Of a stretch of DNA of 64,000 bases, positions 16,384-25,979 are shown piece by piece. Position 1 is the first letter of the stretch. Each line of letters begins with the position of its first letter. The stretch is from the NCBI GenBank assembly GCA_049446715.1, contig JBMTQX010000002.1, positions 68,390 through 132,389 of the forward strand. The letters are read 5' to 3'. This stretch comes from Eutrophocola sp049446715. GTDB lineage: Bacteria; Pseudomonadota; Gammaproteobacteria; Pseudomonadales; Pseudohongiellaceae. The translations under genes were made by a program, and so were the position numbers. The notes beneath the pieces are model-generated. The model saw nothing but the letters and a program-made list of their open reading frames with translations, searched no databases and was not told where the DNA came from.

Positions 16384-18396
16384 ATGGCTGAAAAAATAAC
16401 GTTACAGGATCACCAGCAAGAGAGGCGGCTAGTTCTGTCCCGCATCCTTGTCGGTGGCACAATAGCGTTTCTCCTCATTCTAGTTCTCCTTGCCCGCCTG
16501 TTCTATCTCCAGATTAACCAGCACGAATACTATTCCACTAAGTCGGATAACTACCGCATTCATGTCCAGTCCGTGGTGCCCACACGTGGTCTGATCTATG
16601 ACCGTAATGGTGTATTGCTGGCAGAAAATGTGCCCAGCTTCACGCTGTCACTGGTCAGGGAACATGCCGGCGATGTCGATCGCGCCATTGAAATTATCCA
16701 GTCGCTGATCTCCCTGACGGAAGAAGATGTGGAGAAATTCCGCAGCCGCCTGAAAAATCGTTCCGTGCCTTACTCCGCTGTTCCTGTTCGTTACAACCTC
16801 AACGAAGAGGAAATAGCCCGCATTTCCGTCAACCAGTTCCGCCTGCCCGGCGTCAGTGTTGAGGCCGAGTTGGTCAGGCATTACCCGCAGGGAGAAGCGG
16901 TTGCCCATGCCGTTGGCTACCTAGGCAGTATTACCGAAGATGAACTGAAAACCCTGGACCCGGTGAATTACAGCGGCACTCACCAGATGGGCAAGATGGG
17001 CGTGGAAAGTTTTTACGAGCCGTTGCTGCACGGGCAGGTCGGTTACGAAACCGTTGAGAAAAACGCGCGCGGTCAAGTCATGAAAGTGCTCGATCGTACC
17101 GACCCGGTACCGGGCCAGAACATCGTGCTGCACCTAGACAGTGAACTGCAGAAAGCTGCCATGGCAGCCCTGGGTGAATATCGCGGTGCGGTGGTTGCCA
17201 TCGATCCGGAAAGCGGCGGCGTGCTGGCCCTGGTGAGCAAGCCGGCCTTTGATCCCAATTTGTTTGTGCAGGGTATGAGTCGCAAGCAATACGCGGCCCT
17301 CAATGACCCAGTCCAGTTACCGCTGTTCAATCGCTCCCTGGCCAAATACGCACCTGGTTCCACGGTGAAACCGTTCATCGGACTGGCGGCGCTCAACGAA
17401 GGTTTCCGCACGCCCGAAGACGTTGTTCACGATCCGGGGTATTACACCCTCGACCAACACCGCCATTACGACTGGACCTGGTGGTCCAACAAATCCGGCC
17501 ATGGCTCTGTCGATCTGCAACGGGCCATTTACCAGTCCTGCAACGTTTACTTCTGGGACCTGGCTATGGACATGGGCATCGATCGCATCTACGACTTCCT
17601 GTTCCGTTTCGGTTTCGGTCGCAATGTCAGTCTCGATTTGCCCAGTGCCAGCAAGGGCACGCTGCCGTCCAGGGAATGGAAACGCAACACCATGGGCCAG
17701 CCGTGGTACCCGGGGGAGACCCTGAACTCTTTTATCGGTCAGGGCTACACCGAAGCCACCCCCTTGCAGATGGCCACCGCCGCCATGCTGATGTCCAATA
17801 AGGGCAAGTGGTATCGCCCGTCGATGCTTAAACAGATTGGTGTTGAAGGCGCACCGGTGGATAACCATGGTTTTGTGCCGGACGTGGAGCTCAATGATCC
17901 GTCTTACTGGGACTTCATCGCCGAAGCGATGGAAATGGTCGTCAACAGGGGTTATGGCCCCGAATACCGGACCTATGGCACCGCCTTTCCCTACATTGCC
18001 GATGGCAACCCGGTGAAATACCGCATGGCCGGCAAGTCCGGTACCGCGCAGGTCATTGCCATTCCCGACAGCTACGACCGTGCCGATGAGGTGCCGGAAA
18101 AATACCGTGAACACGCCTGGTTTATTTCCTTTGCTCCGATCGGCAATCCGAAGATCGCCCTGGCTGTGTTCGTCGAACATGGCGCCGGTGGCAGTGCCGT
18201 GGCAGGCCCGATTGCCCGTGAGATTCTTGATGCCTACCTGCTGGAAGATGGCGAGCTCAAACCCGAGTTCCGCTATCCCCAGATTTCCGAAGAAGCGCCG
18301 GCAGAGGACGCCCCCGAAATACCCACCGGTGATACGATCGCCGATCTGGTGCCATCCCGTCGCAATGACTTGCCGCTGGCAACCGTCACGCAATGA
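16384..18396 (+). CDS. mrdA: penicillin-binding protein 2, elongasome transpeptidase
   Basis: 670 residues. A single N-terminal membrane segment (GTIAFLLILVLLARLFYL) and a PBP dimer domain (RGLIYDRNGVLLAENVPSF, GYLGSITEDEL) are followed by the transpeptidase domain. The active-site motifs are Ser326-x-x-Lys329 (APGSTVKP), Ser385-Cys-Asn387 and KSG at 551-553. It cross-links peptidoglycan during rod-shaped growth, together with RodA, which follows. The Pro/Glu-rich tail after the last motif is typical. The start ATG has only a weak ribosome site. Confidence 0.95.
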   Translation: MAEKITLQDHQQERRLVLSRILVGGTIAFLLILVLLARLFYLQINQHEYYSTKSDNYRIHVQSVVPTRGLIYDRNGVLLAENVPSFTLSLVREHAGDVDRAIEIIQSLISLTEEDVEKFRSRLKNRSVPYSAVPVRYNLNEEEIARISVNQFRLPGVSVEAELVRHYPQGEAVAHAVGYLGSITEDELKTLDPVNYSGTHQMGKMGVESFYEPLLHGQVGYETVEKNARGQVMKVLDRTDPVPGQNIVLHLDSELQKAAMAALGEYRGAVVAIDPESGGVLALVSKPAFDPNLFVQGMSRKQYAALNDPVQLPLFNRSLAKYAPGSTVKPFIGLAALNEGFRTPEDVVHDPGYYTLDQHRHYDWTWWSNKSGHGSVDLQRAIYQSCNVYFWDLAMDMGIDRIYDFLFRFGFGRNVSLDLPSASKGTLPSREWKRNTMGQPWYPGETLNSFIGQGYTEATPLQMATAAMLMSNKGKWYRPSMLKQIGVEGAPVDNHGFVPDVELNDPSYWDFIAEAMEMVVNRGYGPEYRTYGTAFPYIADGNPVKYRMAGKSGTAQVIAIPDSYDRADEVPEKYREHAWFISFAPIGNPKIALAVFVEHGAGGSAVAGPIAREILDAYLLEDGELKPEFRYPQISEEAPAEDAPEIPTGDTIADLVPSRRNDLPLATVTQ

Positions 18397-18445
18397 GTCG
18401 CGTTATAAGCCTTTTCGCCACTGACGACATGACATTGGGGGCCGC

Positions 18446-19594
18446 TTGAGCTCTCCGGATTTTGCCAGGCAGATGGGTTTCATCGGCCAGGGGCTGGGGC
18501 GGCGCAAAAGTCTCTGGGAATACCTGCACATCGATTTCCCCTTGCTGGTGGCGTTGCTGATACTCCTCGGTTTCGGTCTCATGGTGCTTTACAGTGCCAC
18601 CGACGGCAGCGTCGGCCTGATGCGGCGTCAAGTCGCCTTCATTATCGTTTCTCTTGTTGCCATGGTTGGTATTGCGCAGATTGATATGCGCATGCTGCGG
18701 CGATGGTCACCCTGGTTGTACCTGGCCGGTCTTGGCCTGCTGATGGGTGTGATCTTCTTTGGCAGCACCGGTGGTGGTGCCAAGCGCTGGCTGGATCTGC
18801 CCTTGCTGCCGCGTTTCCAGCCCTCGGAAATCATGAAAGTGGCTCTGCCCATGACCATTGCGGCCTATTTCAGCAAGCGCGAGCTGCCGCCACGCTTCAA
18901 GCATGTGTTCTGGTCTTTTATTCTGGTGATGCTGCCCGCTGCCCTGATTGCCGTGCAGCCGGATCTGGGTACGGCACTGCTGATTGCCGTGTCCGGCATC
19001 TTCGTCCTGCTGCTGGCGGGTATTCGCTGGAAACTGGTGTTTTCCATAGTCGGGGTCGCCATTCTGTCGAGCCCCGCCTTGTGGATTTTCTACATGTCCG
19101 ACTACCAGAAGCAGCGCATCAAGACCCTGCTCAATCCGCAAAGTGACCCACTCGGCGCCGGCTGGAATATCATCCAGTCGCAGACCGCCATCGGCTCCGG
19201 TGGCTTCTATGGCAAGGGTTGGCTGAATGGCGTGCAGTCACGCTTGGATTTTCTGCCGGAAGGGCACACCGACTTCATTGTGGCAGTACTGGCCGAGGAA
19301 TTTGGCATGGTGGGGATGCTGTTTCTGCTGGCGCTGTACATGAGCATCATCGGTCGCGGCCTGTATATAACCGCCATGGCCCAGGATACCTTCAGCCGGT
19401 TGCTGGCAGGCAGCATCATTCTGACCTTTTTCGTGTATGTGTTCGTCAATATCGGCATGGTCAGCGGCATTCTGCCGGTGGTTGGTGTGCCGCTGCCCCT
19501 TGTCAGCCTGGGCGGTACGTCGATCCTGACCCTGATGATCGGTTTCGGCATCCTGATGTCGATACACACCCACAATAAAACCCTGATTCCCTGA
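18446..19594 (+). CDS. rodA: RodA peptidoglycan glycosyltransferase, SEDS family
   Basis: 382 residues with about ten membrane segments. SEDS marks are GGAKRWLDLP...FQPSEIMKVALP, VQPDLGTALLIAVSG, GIRWKL, FLPEGHTDFIVAVLAEEFG and VVGVPLPLVSLGGTS. It polymerises lipid II with PBP2 (mrdA, 49 bases upstream). The start is TTG at 18446 with a G-rich ribosome site. The lytic transglycosylase gene mltB, which often sits between rodA and rlpA, is absent here. Confidence 0.94.
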   Translation: MSSPDFARQMGFIGQGLGRRKSLWEYLHIDFPLLVALLILLGFGLMVLYSATDGSVGLMRRQVAFIIVSLVAMVGIAQIDMRMLRRWSPWLYLAGLGLLMGVIFFGSTGGGAKRWLDLPLLPRFQPSEIMKVALPMTIAAYFSKRELPPRFKHVFWSFILVMLPAALIAVQPDLGTALLIAVSGIFVLLLAGIRWKLVFSIVGVAILSSPALWIFYMSDYQKQRIKTLLNPQSDPLGAGWNIIQSQTAIGSGGFYGKGWLNGVQSRLDFLPEGHTDFIVAVLAEEFGMVGMLFLLALYMSIIGRGLYITAMAQDTFSRLLAGSIILTFFVYVFVNIGMVSGILPVVGVPLPLVSLGGTSILTLMIGFGILMSIHTHNKTLIP

Positions 19595-19700
19595 TGCTGG
19601 AGAAAAGTTTTACTGGCGGCCGGAACTGCAGGCACGGCAGGTAAAAAGTCAGGTATAATCAGACGCCTGTGAGATTGAGAGACGGAGGGTTAAGACCCCA

Positions 19701-20615
19701 GTGACATTCTGGTATCCACTCACCAGACCCGTATTGCTTCTCCTGGCTGTCACCCTGACAGCCTGCGTCAGTCCCACCTCCCCGCAAAAAACCGGTTCCG
19801 GCCGCTACGACATGGCCGATGACAGTCCGGTGCTTGAACCAATTGACCTGTCTGCAGTCAAACCGGTAGTGCCAGTGCCCGTGACACGGACCCTGGCCGG
19901 CAACAAGAGCCCTTACACGGTAAACGGCAAGACCTACACGGTCATGGCCAGTGAAGCGGGTTATCAGGAAACCGGAATGGCCTCGTGGTACGGGCGCAAG
20001 TTCCATGGACACCTGACCTCCAATGGCGAAATCTATGACATGTTCAGGCTGTCGGCTGCCCACAAGTCTTTGCCCATTCCCAGCTTCCTGGAAGTCACCA
20101 ACCTCGATAACGGCAAGTCCGTCGTGGTGCGGGTCAATGACCGTGGTCCGTTTCATGACGGGCGCATTGTCGACCTGTCCTATGCGGCGGCCGCGTACCT
20201 GGATTATGCCGACAAGGGCACAGCGCGGGTGAGCGTCAGGGCATTAATGCCCGCCCTGGACACACCAGCGGACAGATCACCTGTGTTATTAACAGACAAC
20301 ACCCGTGCGGTGGAAACCGAGGCGGCGCTTCTGGACAATGTGCTGCAGGAACGGGATCTCATTGAACGCGACGCCGGGGAAGAATTTTTGCAGATTGCCG
20401 CCTTCAGTAATATCGACAGCGCGCGGCAGATTGTTGCCACGGTCAGTCGCCTGACCACGCTGCCCGTATTCATTCGTAGCGATGCCGATGTCAGCACCGG
20501 CAACCTGTTGCACCGAGTGCGCCTCGGGCCGGTAAGTGAGACAATGGACCTGCAGGGCCTGATCAGCATGATCATGGATGCGGGCCTGGGCAAACCGTTC
20601 CGCGTGCGGCAGTAA
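19701..20615 (+). CDS. rlpA: RlpA septal lipoprotein, DPBB plus SPOR domains
   Basis: 304 residues. A lipoprotein signal with lipobox LTAC (Cys22) precedes the double-psi barrel (GMASWYGRKFHGHLTSNGE, SAAHKSLPIPSFLEV, VVVRVNDRGPFHDGRIVDLS). A C-terminal SPOR domain follows (EFLQIAAFSNIDSARQI...LHRVRLGPVSE). RlpA binds or cleaves denuded septal glycan; the DPBB catalytic Asp of NDRGP is present. The start is GTG at 19701 after GGAGGGT. The order rodA-rlpA-dacA is conserved. Confidence 0.92.
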   Translation: MTFWYPLTRPVLLLLAVTLTACVSPTSPQKTGSGRYDMADDSPVLEPIDLSAVKPVVPVPVTRTLAGNKSPYTVNGKTYTVMASEAGYQETGMASWYGRKFHGHLTSNGEIYDMFRLSAAHKSLPIPSFLEVTNLDNGKSVVVRVNDRGPFHDGRIVDLSYAAAAYLDYADKGTARVSVRALMPALDTPADRSPVLLTDNTRAVETEAALLDNVLQERDLIERDAGEEFLQIAAFSNIDSARQIVATVSRLTTLPVFIRSDADVSTGNLLHRVRLGPVSETMDLQGLISMIMDAGLGKPFRVRQ

Positions 20616-20756
20616 CGCGGCAGCAGGGCAGCCATGGGTGACCATGGCTAACCGCAGAGCACACAGTAACCAGGTAGTTCTGGTGAGTTGTTAATTGACA
20701 GAATCAGACTGAACAGACTGAATAGACCGAATTAGACAGGGGAAACAGCAAACGCC

Positions 20757-21950
20757 ATGCTTACACCATTGCCAATAGGACACTTCGAGCAGACCCGCCG
20801 CGCCAGATTCATCGCCGTCATCGCGGTGATGCTGACTTTCCTGGGATCACACGTGGCTGCCCAGCAGAATATCACTCCGCGACCGCCGCAGATCGCGGCG
20901 TCCAGTTATATCCTCATGGATGCCAAAACCGGTGAAATCCTGGTCGAGGAAAATGCCGATATTCCGCTGCCCCCGGCCAGCCTCACCAAAATCATGACGT
21001 CCTATGTAGCGGCCCACGAAATCGAACAGGGCACGGTATCGCCGAATGACATGGTGCATGTCAGCGTCAAGGCCTGGCAGATGGAAGGCTCCAAGATGTT
21101 CATCCAGGAGGGTACCGAAGTCCGCCTGGAAGACCTGCTGCGTGGCATGATCATCCAGTCCGGCAACGATGCCAGTGTTGCCATTGCCGAACATATTGCG
21201 GGCAGCGAAGACGCTTTCGCCGACATGATGAACCAGCATGCCGAACTGCTGGGCATGGATTCGAGCTTTTTCATGAACGCCTCGGGCCTGCCGGCACCGC
21301 AGCACACCATGTCGGCCCGTGATCTGGCCATATTGTCCAAGGCAATGATCGAGCGCTTTCCGTCCCATTACGCCATGTACGCCGAAAGGGAATTCACCTA
21401 CAACGATATTCGCCAGCCTAACCGCAACAGCCTGCTGTTCCGTGATCGTAACGTCGACGGCATCAAGACCGGCCATACCGATGAAGCCGGTTACTGCCTG
21501 GTGGCTTCTGCCGTTCGTGATGACATGCGCCTGATCGCAGTAGTGATGGGGACAGACTCTACTGATGCCCGTGCTATCGAATCCCAGAAACTGCTTACCT
21601 ATGGATTCCGTTTCTTTGCCACACACCAGTTGTTCAGCGACAACCATGTCCTGTCGACAGACCGCGTCTGGTCCGGTAAGGCCAATGCCGTGGATATTGG
21701 TGTGACTGACGAGGTTTACATCACCATGCCGCGAGGCCAAGAAAATGCCATGGAGACCGAATTGGTCATTGATGACACCCTGAAGGCACCGATTGCGGCC
21801 GGCCAGGTGCTCGGCAATGTCACGGTCAAACTCGGTGACATGGTCTACTACAACGGCCCGGTGGTGGCCATGGAAGCCGTGGAGCGTGGCAGCTTTATCA
21901 AACGCATCATGGACTTCCTGCACCTGTTCTTCCTAAGCCTGCTTTCCTGA
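20757..21950 (+). CDS. dacA: D-alanyl-D-alanine carboxypeptidase (PBP5/6 type)
   Basis: 397 residues. After a signal peptide (VIAVMLTFLGSHVAAQ) come the serine peptidase S11 motifs: Ser75-x-x-Lys78 (SLTK), SGND near 135 and KTGHTDEAGY near 238. The C-terminal beta domain and an amphipathic membrane anchor (IKRIMDFLHLFFLSLL) complete the PBP5 layout. It trims the terminal D-Ala of wall stem peptides. About 141 bases separate it from rlpA. Confidence 0.95.
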   Translation: MLTPLPIGHFEQTRRARFIAVIAVMLTFLGSHVAAQQNITPRPPQIAASSYILMDAKTGEILVEENADIPLPPASLTKIMTSYVAAHEIEQGTVSPNDMVHVSVKAWQMEGSKMFIQEGTEVRLEDLLRGMIIQSGNDASVAIAEHIAGSEDAFADMMNQHAELLGMDSSFFMNASGLPAPQHTMSARDLAILSKAMIERFPSHYAMYAEREFTYNDIRQPNRNSLLFRDRNVDGIKTGHTDEAGYCLVASAVRDDMRLIAVVMGTDSTDARAIESQKLLTYGFRFFATHQLFSDNHVLSTDRVWSGKANAVDIGVTDEVYITMPRGQENAMETELVIDDTLKAPIAAGQVLGNVTVKLGDMVYYNGPVVAMEAVERGSFIKRIMDFLHLFFLSLLS

Positions 21951-21958
21951 GGTCGTCG

Positions 21959-22249
21959 GTGTTGAAAATTCAAGACCTGACAGGCGATGAAGACGCGCCG
22001 AAAATCGAGTATCCCTGCCGCTACCCCATCAAGGTGATGGGGCTGGATGAAAACGATTTCAGCAACGCCATCGTGGCGATCATTCGCCAGCACGCTCCCG
22101 ACCTTGCGGATGCAGACATCAGTTTTCGTCCCAGCCGGCACGGCAAGTACCTGGCGGTGAATGTCATCATCACGGCCCAGAGCGAGCAGCAGATCGAGAA
22201 CATCTTCAATGCCCTCAAAGCCAGTGGCCGCACGGCGATGATCATCTGA
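21959..22249 (+). CDS. ybeD: YbeD family (DUF493) small regulator-like protein
   Basis: 96 residues. IEYPCRYPIKVMGLDENDF, HAPDLADADISFRPS and KYLAVNVIITAQSEQQIENIF match YbeD, which has an ACT-like fold and no settled function. It lies 8 bases after dacA and just before lipB, as in E. coli and Pseudomonas. The start is GTG at 21959 or the TTG right after it. Confidence 0.9.
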   Translation: MLKIQDLTGDEDAPKIEYPCRYPIKVMGLDENDFSNAIVAIIRQHAPDLADADISFRPSRHGKYLAVNVIITAQSEQQIENIFNALKASGRTAMII

Positions 22250-22265
22250 TCGCGGTCTGCCGGTT

Positions 22266-22910
22266 TTGCCAAAGCCCCCCGTGACCACCCCGACACAGAC
22301 TCTGCGCTTTCGCGACCTGGGAGTGGTGGATTACCAGGACACCTGGAACGCCATGAAGGACTTTACCGTCCATCGCGGCAAGGAGGCAGAGGACGAATGC
22401 TGGCTGCTCCAGCATGAACCTGTTTTCACCCTGGGACAGGCGGGACGTGAAGAGCATGTCTTGGATGCCCACGACATTCCCCTGGTGAAAACCGACCGGG
22501 GTGGGCAGGTCACTTATCACGGCCCCGGCCAGATCGTGGCCTATTTGTTGCTGGATATCCGTCGCCGCGGCATGGGTATACGCCACTTGGTGGATATCAT
22601 TGAGAACAGCCTGATCGCCTTGCTGGCCGGTTATGGCATTGTGGCCGACACGCGTCAGGGTGCCCCCGGTGTCTATGTCGGCGATGCCAAGATTGCGGCC
22701 CTGGGCCTGCGCATCAAGAATGGCCGCTCGTACCATGGCCTGAGCCTGAACGTGGACATTGACCTGGCGCCATTCAGCTGGATCAATCCGTGTGGCTATG
22801 CGGGCCTGCAGACCACCCAGATGCGCGACTTGCTTGATGAGGCGCCAGCTGACCTGTTGCCCCGTGTGCAGCAGGATCTGCAACGAGCACTCGCCGAGTC
22901 TCTGCTATAA
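22266..22910 (+). CDS. lipB: octanoyl-[acyl-carrier-protein]:protein N-octanoyltransferase LipB
   Basis: About 214 residues. The family blocks are TDRGGQVTYHGPGQIVAYLLLD, KIAALGLRIKNGRSYHGL with the catalytic Lys, and NPCGYAG with the catalytic Cys. It moves octanoate from acyl carrier protein to lipoyl domains, ahead of LipA. The TTG at 22266 is the longest start; a GTG at 22281 is an alternative. It overlaps nothing and is 16 bases after ybeD. Confidence 0.94.
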   Translation: MPKPPVTTPTQTLRFRDLGVVDYQDTWNAMKDFTVHRGKEAEDECWLLQHEPVFTLGQAGREEHVLDAHDIPLVKTDRGGQVTYHGPGQIVAYLLLDIRRRGMGIRHLVDIIENSLIALLAGYGIVADTRQGAPGVYVGDAKIAALGLRIKNGRSYHGLSLNVDIDLAPFSWINPCGYAGLQTTQMRDLLDEAPADLLPRVQQDLQRALAESLL

Positions 22911-22942
22911 TTGACAACTTAAATCCGAAGAGCATCTGCAAC

Positions 22943-23899
22943 ATGTCCGACACTGAATCACTGAAACCCGTTGTCCGCGGCGAAAAGTTGCGCGGCGCCG
23001 ACAAGGTCGCCCGTATTCCGGTCAAGGTCATCCCTACCGTGGAAATGCCGCGCAAGCCGGACTGGATCCGGGTCACGCTGGGCAACAACGAGAAGGTGGA
23101 ACGTATTCGCGCCATCCTGCGCAAGCACAAGCTCAGTTCCGTGTGTGAGGAAGCCTCTTGCCCCAACCTGGGGGAATGTTTCAGTGGCGGCACGGCCACC
23201 TTCATGATCATGGGCGATATCTGCACTCGGCGCTGTCCGTTCTGCGATGTGGCCCATGGTCGCCCGAATGCCCTGATGGAGAACGAACCGCAGGAGCTGG
23301 CCGAAGCCATCGCCGATATGGGACTGAAATACGTGGTCGTGACTTCGGTGGATCGTGATGACCTGCGCGATGGCGGTGCTGAGCACTTTGCCCGCTGCAT
23401 CGCGGAGACCCGTCGGCTGAACCCCGGCATCAAGGTGGAAATCCTGGTCCCTGACTTCCGGGGCCGTGGTGATGTCGCCATCAATATCCTCAACAAGACC
23501 CGCCCCGATGTTTTCAACCACAACCTCGAGACAGTGCCCAGCCTGTACCGCAAGGTGCGCCCGGGTTCCGACTACCAGTGGTCTCTCAACCTGCTGAAGG
23601 ATTACAAGGCCTCAGCGCAGGAAGTTCTGACCAAGTCCGGCATCATGGTGGGAATCGGCGAGACCCGCGAGGAAGTCATCCAGGTCATGGAAGACATGCG
23701 CGCCCACAATATCGACATGATCACCATTGGCCAGTATCTGCAGCCGTCGCGTGATCACCTGCCGGTTGAGCGGTTTGTGCACCCGGATGAATTTGATGAA
23801 TACACGCGGATCGGGAATGACCTGGGGTTTCATCATGTGGCTAGCGGGCCATTGGTAAGATCGTCCTACCACGCCGACCAACAATCTAAGTTGGGGTAA
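22943..23899 (+). CDS. lipA: lipoyl synthase
   Basis: 318 residues. The auxiliary cluster cysteines Cys68, Cys73 and Cys79 (CEEASCPNLGEC) and the radical-SAM cysteines Cys94, Cys98 and Cys101 (CTRRCPFC) are all present. It inserts two sulfurs into the octanoyl chain made by LipB. It is the last gene of the plus-strand block and converges on holA over 205 bases in which I see no terminator. Confidence 0.96.
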   Translation: MSDTESLKPVVRGEKLRGADKVARIPVKVIPTVEMPRKPDWIRVTLGNNEKVERIRAILRKHKLSSVCEEASCPNLGECFSGGTATFMIMGDICTRRCPFCDVAHGRPNALMENEPQELAEAIADMGLKYVVVTSVDRDDLRDGGAEHFARCIAETRRLNPGIKVEILVPDFRGRGDVAINILNKTRPDVFNHNLETVPSLYRKVRPGSDYQWSLNLLKDYKASAQEVLTKSGIMVGIGETREEVIQVMEDMRAHNIDMITIGQYLQPSRDHLPVERFVHPDEFDEYTRIGNDLGFHHVASGPLVRSSYHADQQSKLG

Positions 23900-24104
23900 C
23901 TTTTCCCGGGAATGTTTTTTGACCGTCTGGCGGCGTTAAACCCGCCCGGCGCGATGTTCATTTATGCCTGAATAAAATCCGCTCGCTTCAAGCATGTTTG
24001 CCTTGCCACCCGGCCTGAAAATTCATTCCCTGCGAATTTCCGCATGGCGAAATATCGTCAGAGCTGCTTTTCCAGAATGTTTCTTTTTCGGGCTGGTGGA
24101 AAAA

Positions 24105-25133
24105 TCAGGCGGAGTCGGCGAGTTTTATGTTGGGGTTGGCGAGGGCGATGATCATGCTGGTGAGATCGTCCCAGGGTTTGCGGTGCATCAGGCCTTTGAC
24201 GGACTGGTCGACGAGGCGGGCCTGGAGGAGGATTTTTTCCAGGCTCTGGAGGTTGTGATTGCGCAATGCAGTGCCGACGGCGGCCATGCGGTTTTGCCAG
24301 ACGCGCTCGGACTGCATGACGCCGTTGATGTTCTGGCCCTGGCTGATCTTTTCCTGCATGCGCAGCAAGCTGCGGATTTCGCGCGTGACGAAGAAAAGGA
24401 TTTTCAGCGGATCGTCGCCTTCAGCACGCAGGTGACTGAGCATGTTCAGAGCCTTGCCGGTCTGGCCAGCGAGGCTGGTGTCAAGAAGGGCAAAGACACT
24501 GAAACGTGAACTGTCGGCAACCGCTCTGGCTACAATCTCGGGGGTCAGGTGGCGATCACCCGCCAGCACCGCCAGCTTGTCGATTTCCTGCGCGGCTGCC
24601 AGCAGGTTGCCCTCCACGCGATGGGCAATGATATCGACACAATCGGCATCCGCAGTCAGCCCGGCCTTCTTCATGCGCTGGGCAATCCAACCGGGCAACT
24701 GCTGGGCATTCACCGGCCATACCTGCACGACCAGCCCCTGTGACTCGATGGCCTTGAACCATTTCGTGGACAGTGTCGCTTTTTCCACCTTGCTGCTGGT
24801 GATCAGCAGCAGGTTGTCCTCACCCGGGTTACCCACATATTCCTGCAGCGCATTCTTGGCGTCGTTGTCGAGCTTGGGAGAGTGCAGGCGAAGATCAATG
24901 AGTTTGCGGTCGGCAAACAGGGACAGGCTGCTCGCGGCTTCAATGAGTATGTTCCAGTTGAACTGGGTCTTTACGTCATGCACTTCACGTTCGGTAAAAC
25001 CCTGTTCACGGGCAAAGTGACGTACGGTATCGCAGGCTTCCTGAACGAGCAGGGTTTCATCACCGGTAATCCAGATCACCGGTGGCAGCTGTTTCCTGAG
25101 TTGGGCGAGGAGTTGTTCGGGTTTGATCAGCAT
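24105..25133 (-). CDS. holA: DNA polymerase III delta subunit
   Basis: 342 residues. MLIKPEQLLAQLRKQLPPVIWITGDE, LSLFADRKLIDLRL, TSSKVEKATLSTKWFKAIE, RVEGNLLAAAQEIDKLAVL and the C-terminal FFVTREIRSLLRMQ match the delta clamp-loader subunit. In relatives it sits directly after lptE; here lptE is about 19.7 kb away, although the facing order with lipA is kept. It is now alone, with a hypothetical gene 42 bases away. Confidence 0.92.
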   Translation of the reverse strand: MLIKPEQLLAQLRKQLPPVIWITGDETLLVQEACDTVRHFAREQGFTEREVHDVKTQFNWNILIEAASSLSLFADRKLIDLRLHSPKLDNDAKNALQEYVGNPGEDNLLLITSSKVEKATLSTKWFKAIESQGLVVQVWPVNAQQLPGWIAQRMKKAGLTADADCVDIIAHRVEGNLLAAAQEIDKLAVLAGDRHLTPEIVARAVADSSRFSVFALLDTSLAGQTGKALNMLSHLRAEGDDPLKILFFVTREIRSLLRMQEKISQGQNINGVMQSERVWQNRMAAVGTALRNHNLQSLEKILLQARLVDQSVKGLMHRKPWDDLTSMIIALANPNIKLADSA

Positions 25134-25174
25134 GGCCCATCATTCTAGCGAAGCCCCTCGGGAGGGCAAAGGAT

Positions 25175-25708
25175 TTATGCCGCTGGTGGCACGTTATCGG
25201 CTTCCGGGGAGTCCTGGGCGAGTTCCTGGGCGGCATCCTGGAGAATGGCAATATTCTCGGTATCGGTCGCTGTGGATTTTTCCACCTGGCCAGCGGGGTT
25301 GCGCTGCAGGGATTCACGCACGGTATTCAGGCGACGGGCGCCTTTCTGCAGATGCCTGGCAGCACGTTTGACCTGGTTGGTATATTGCAGAAGACCAGCC
25401 ATTGCCGCCATTTGCAGATTGCCGAAGGAGGTCTGCATGAGAATGATCTGTTTCAGGCTGTTGTAGTGTTTTTCAACGGCTAGGTAGTTGCCAGGATTGT
25501 TGATCTGTTCAGTCGTATTGTCCGGCGTGAGGCTGTCCAGCATCTGGTCAGTGGCTGCTAGAAAGGCATGAACTCGGTTCTGCAGTTCACTGGTGTGTAG
25601 CCGTGCCTGCTGGCTCCACAGATGCGCTATGTCTTCAGTGATTTCCACCGTCGGTATTCCGCCCGGCGGCATTGCCTTGCTCATGAGCGTCGGTCGCATC
25701 CTCGACAT
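25175..25708 (-). CDS. hypothetical helical protein
   Basis: 177 residues from an ATG with a strong AAGGAGGTG ribosome site; a longer frame to 25783 is rejected for that reason. There is no signal peptide. It is strongly helical (HLWSQQARLHTSELQNRVHAFL, YNSLKQIILMQTSFGNLQMAAMAG) with an Asn/Thr linker in the middle and an acidic, Ala/Pro-rich tail. The size and helical repeats resemble phasin-like proteins that coat storage granules, but I cannot support that name. Its strand and closeness to holA suggest it might be transcribed ahead of holA. Confidence 0.6.
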   Translation of the reverse strand: MSRMRPTLMSKAMPPGGIPTVEITEDIAHLWSQQARLHTSELQNRVHAFLAATDQMLDSLTPDNTTEQINNPGNYLAVEKHYNSLKQIILMQTSFGNLQMAAMAGLLQYTNQVKRAARHLQKGARRLNTVRESLQRNPAGQVEKSTATDTENIAILQDAAQELAQDSPEADNVPPAA

Positions 25709-25979
25709 GAGCTGCACCTCCTTGAACGTGGCGGGTGATGTGGTTGCCTGTTTGGGGATGGATAAGTGGATTGGCAGCCGCACCAGTGATGAGGAAGCAC
25801 GGCAACAGTGTCGAGATCAGGTGGCCCATTTTACCTCGAATGAAAATGTGATCGTGAAGTAACGACCGATAGCTAAACGGCAAAATCCCGTCCAAAACCG
25901 GAATGACATCCCAACTTTATAACGGATCATAATCAGTGAAAAATGCTGTAAGCAGGTCTGCCGTTACCGGGGTTGATTG

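Noticed and set aside
17317..18393. 358-codon minus-strand frame
   Set aside because: Antisense shadow of mrdA transpeptidase domain.
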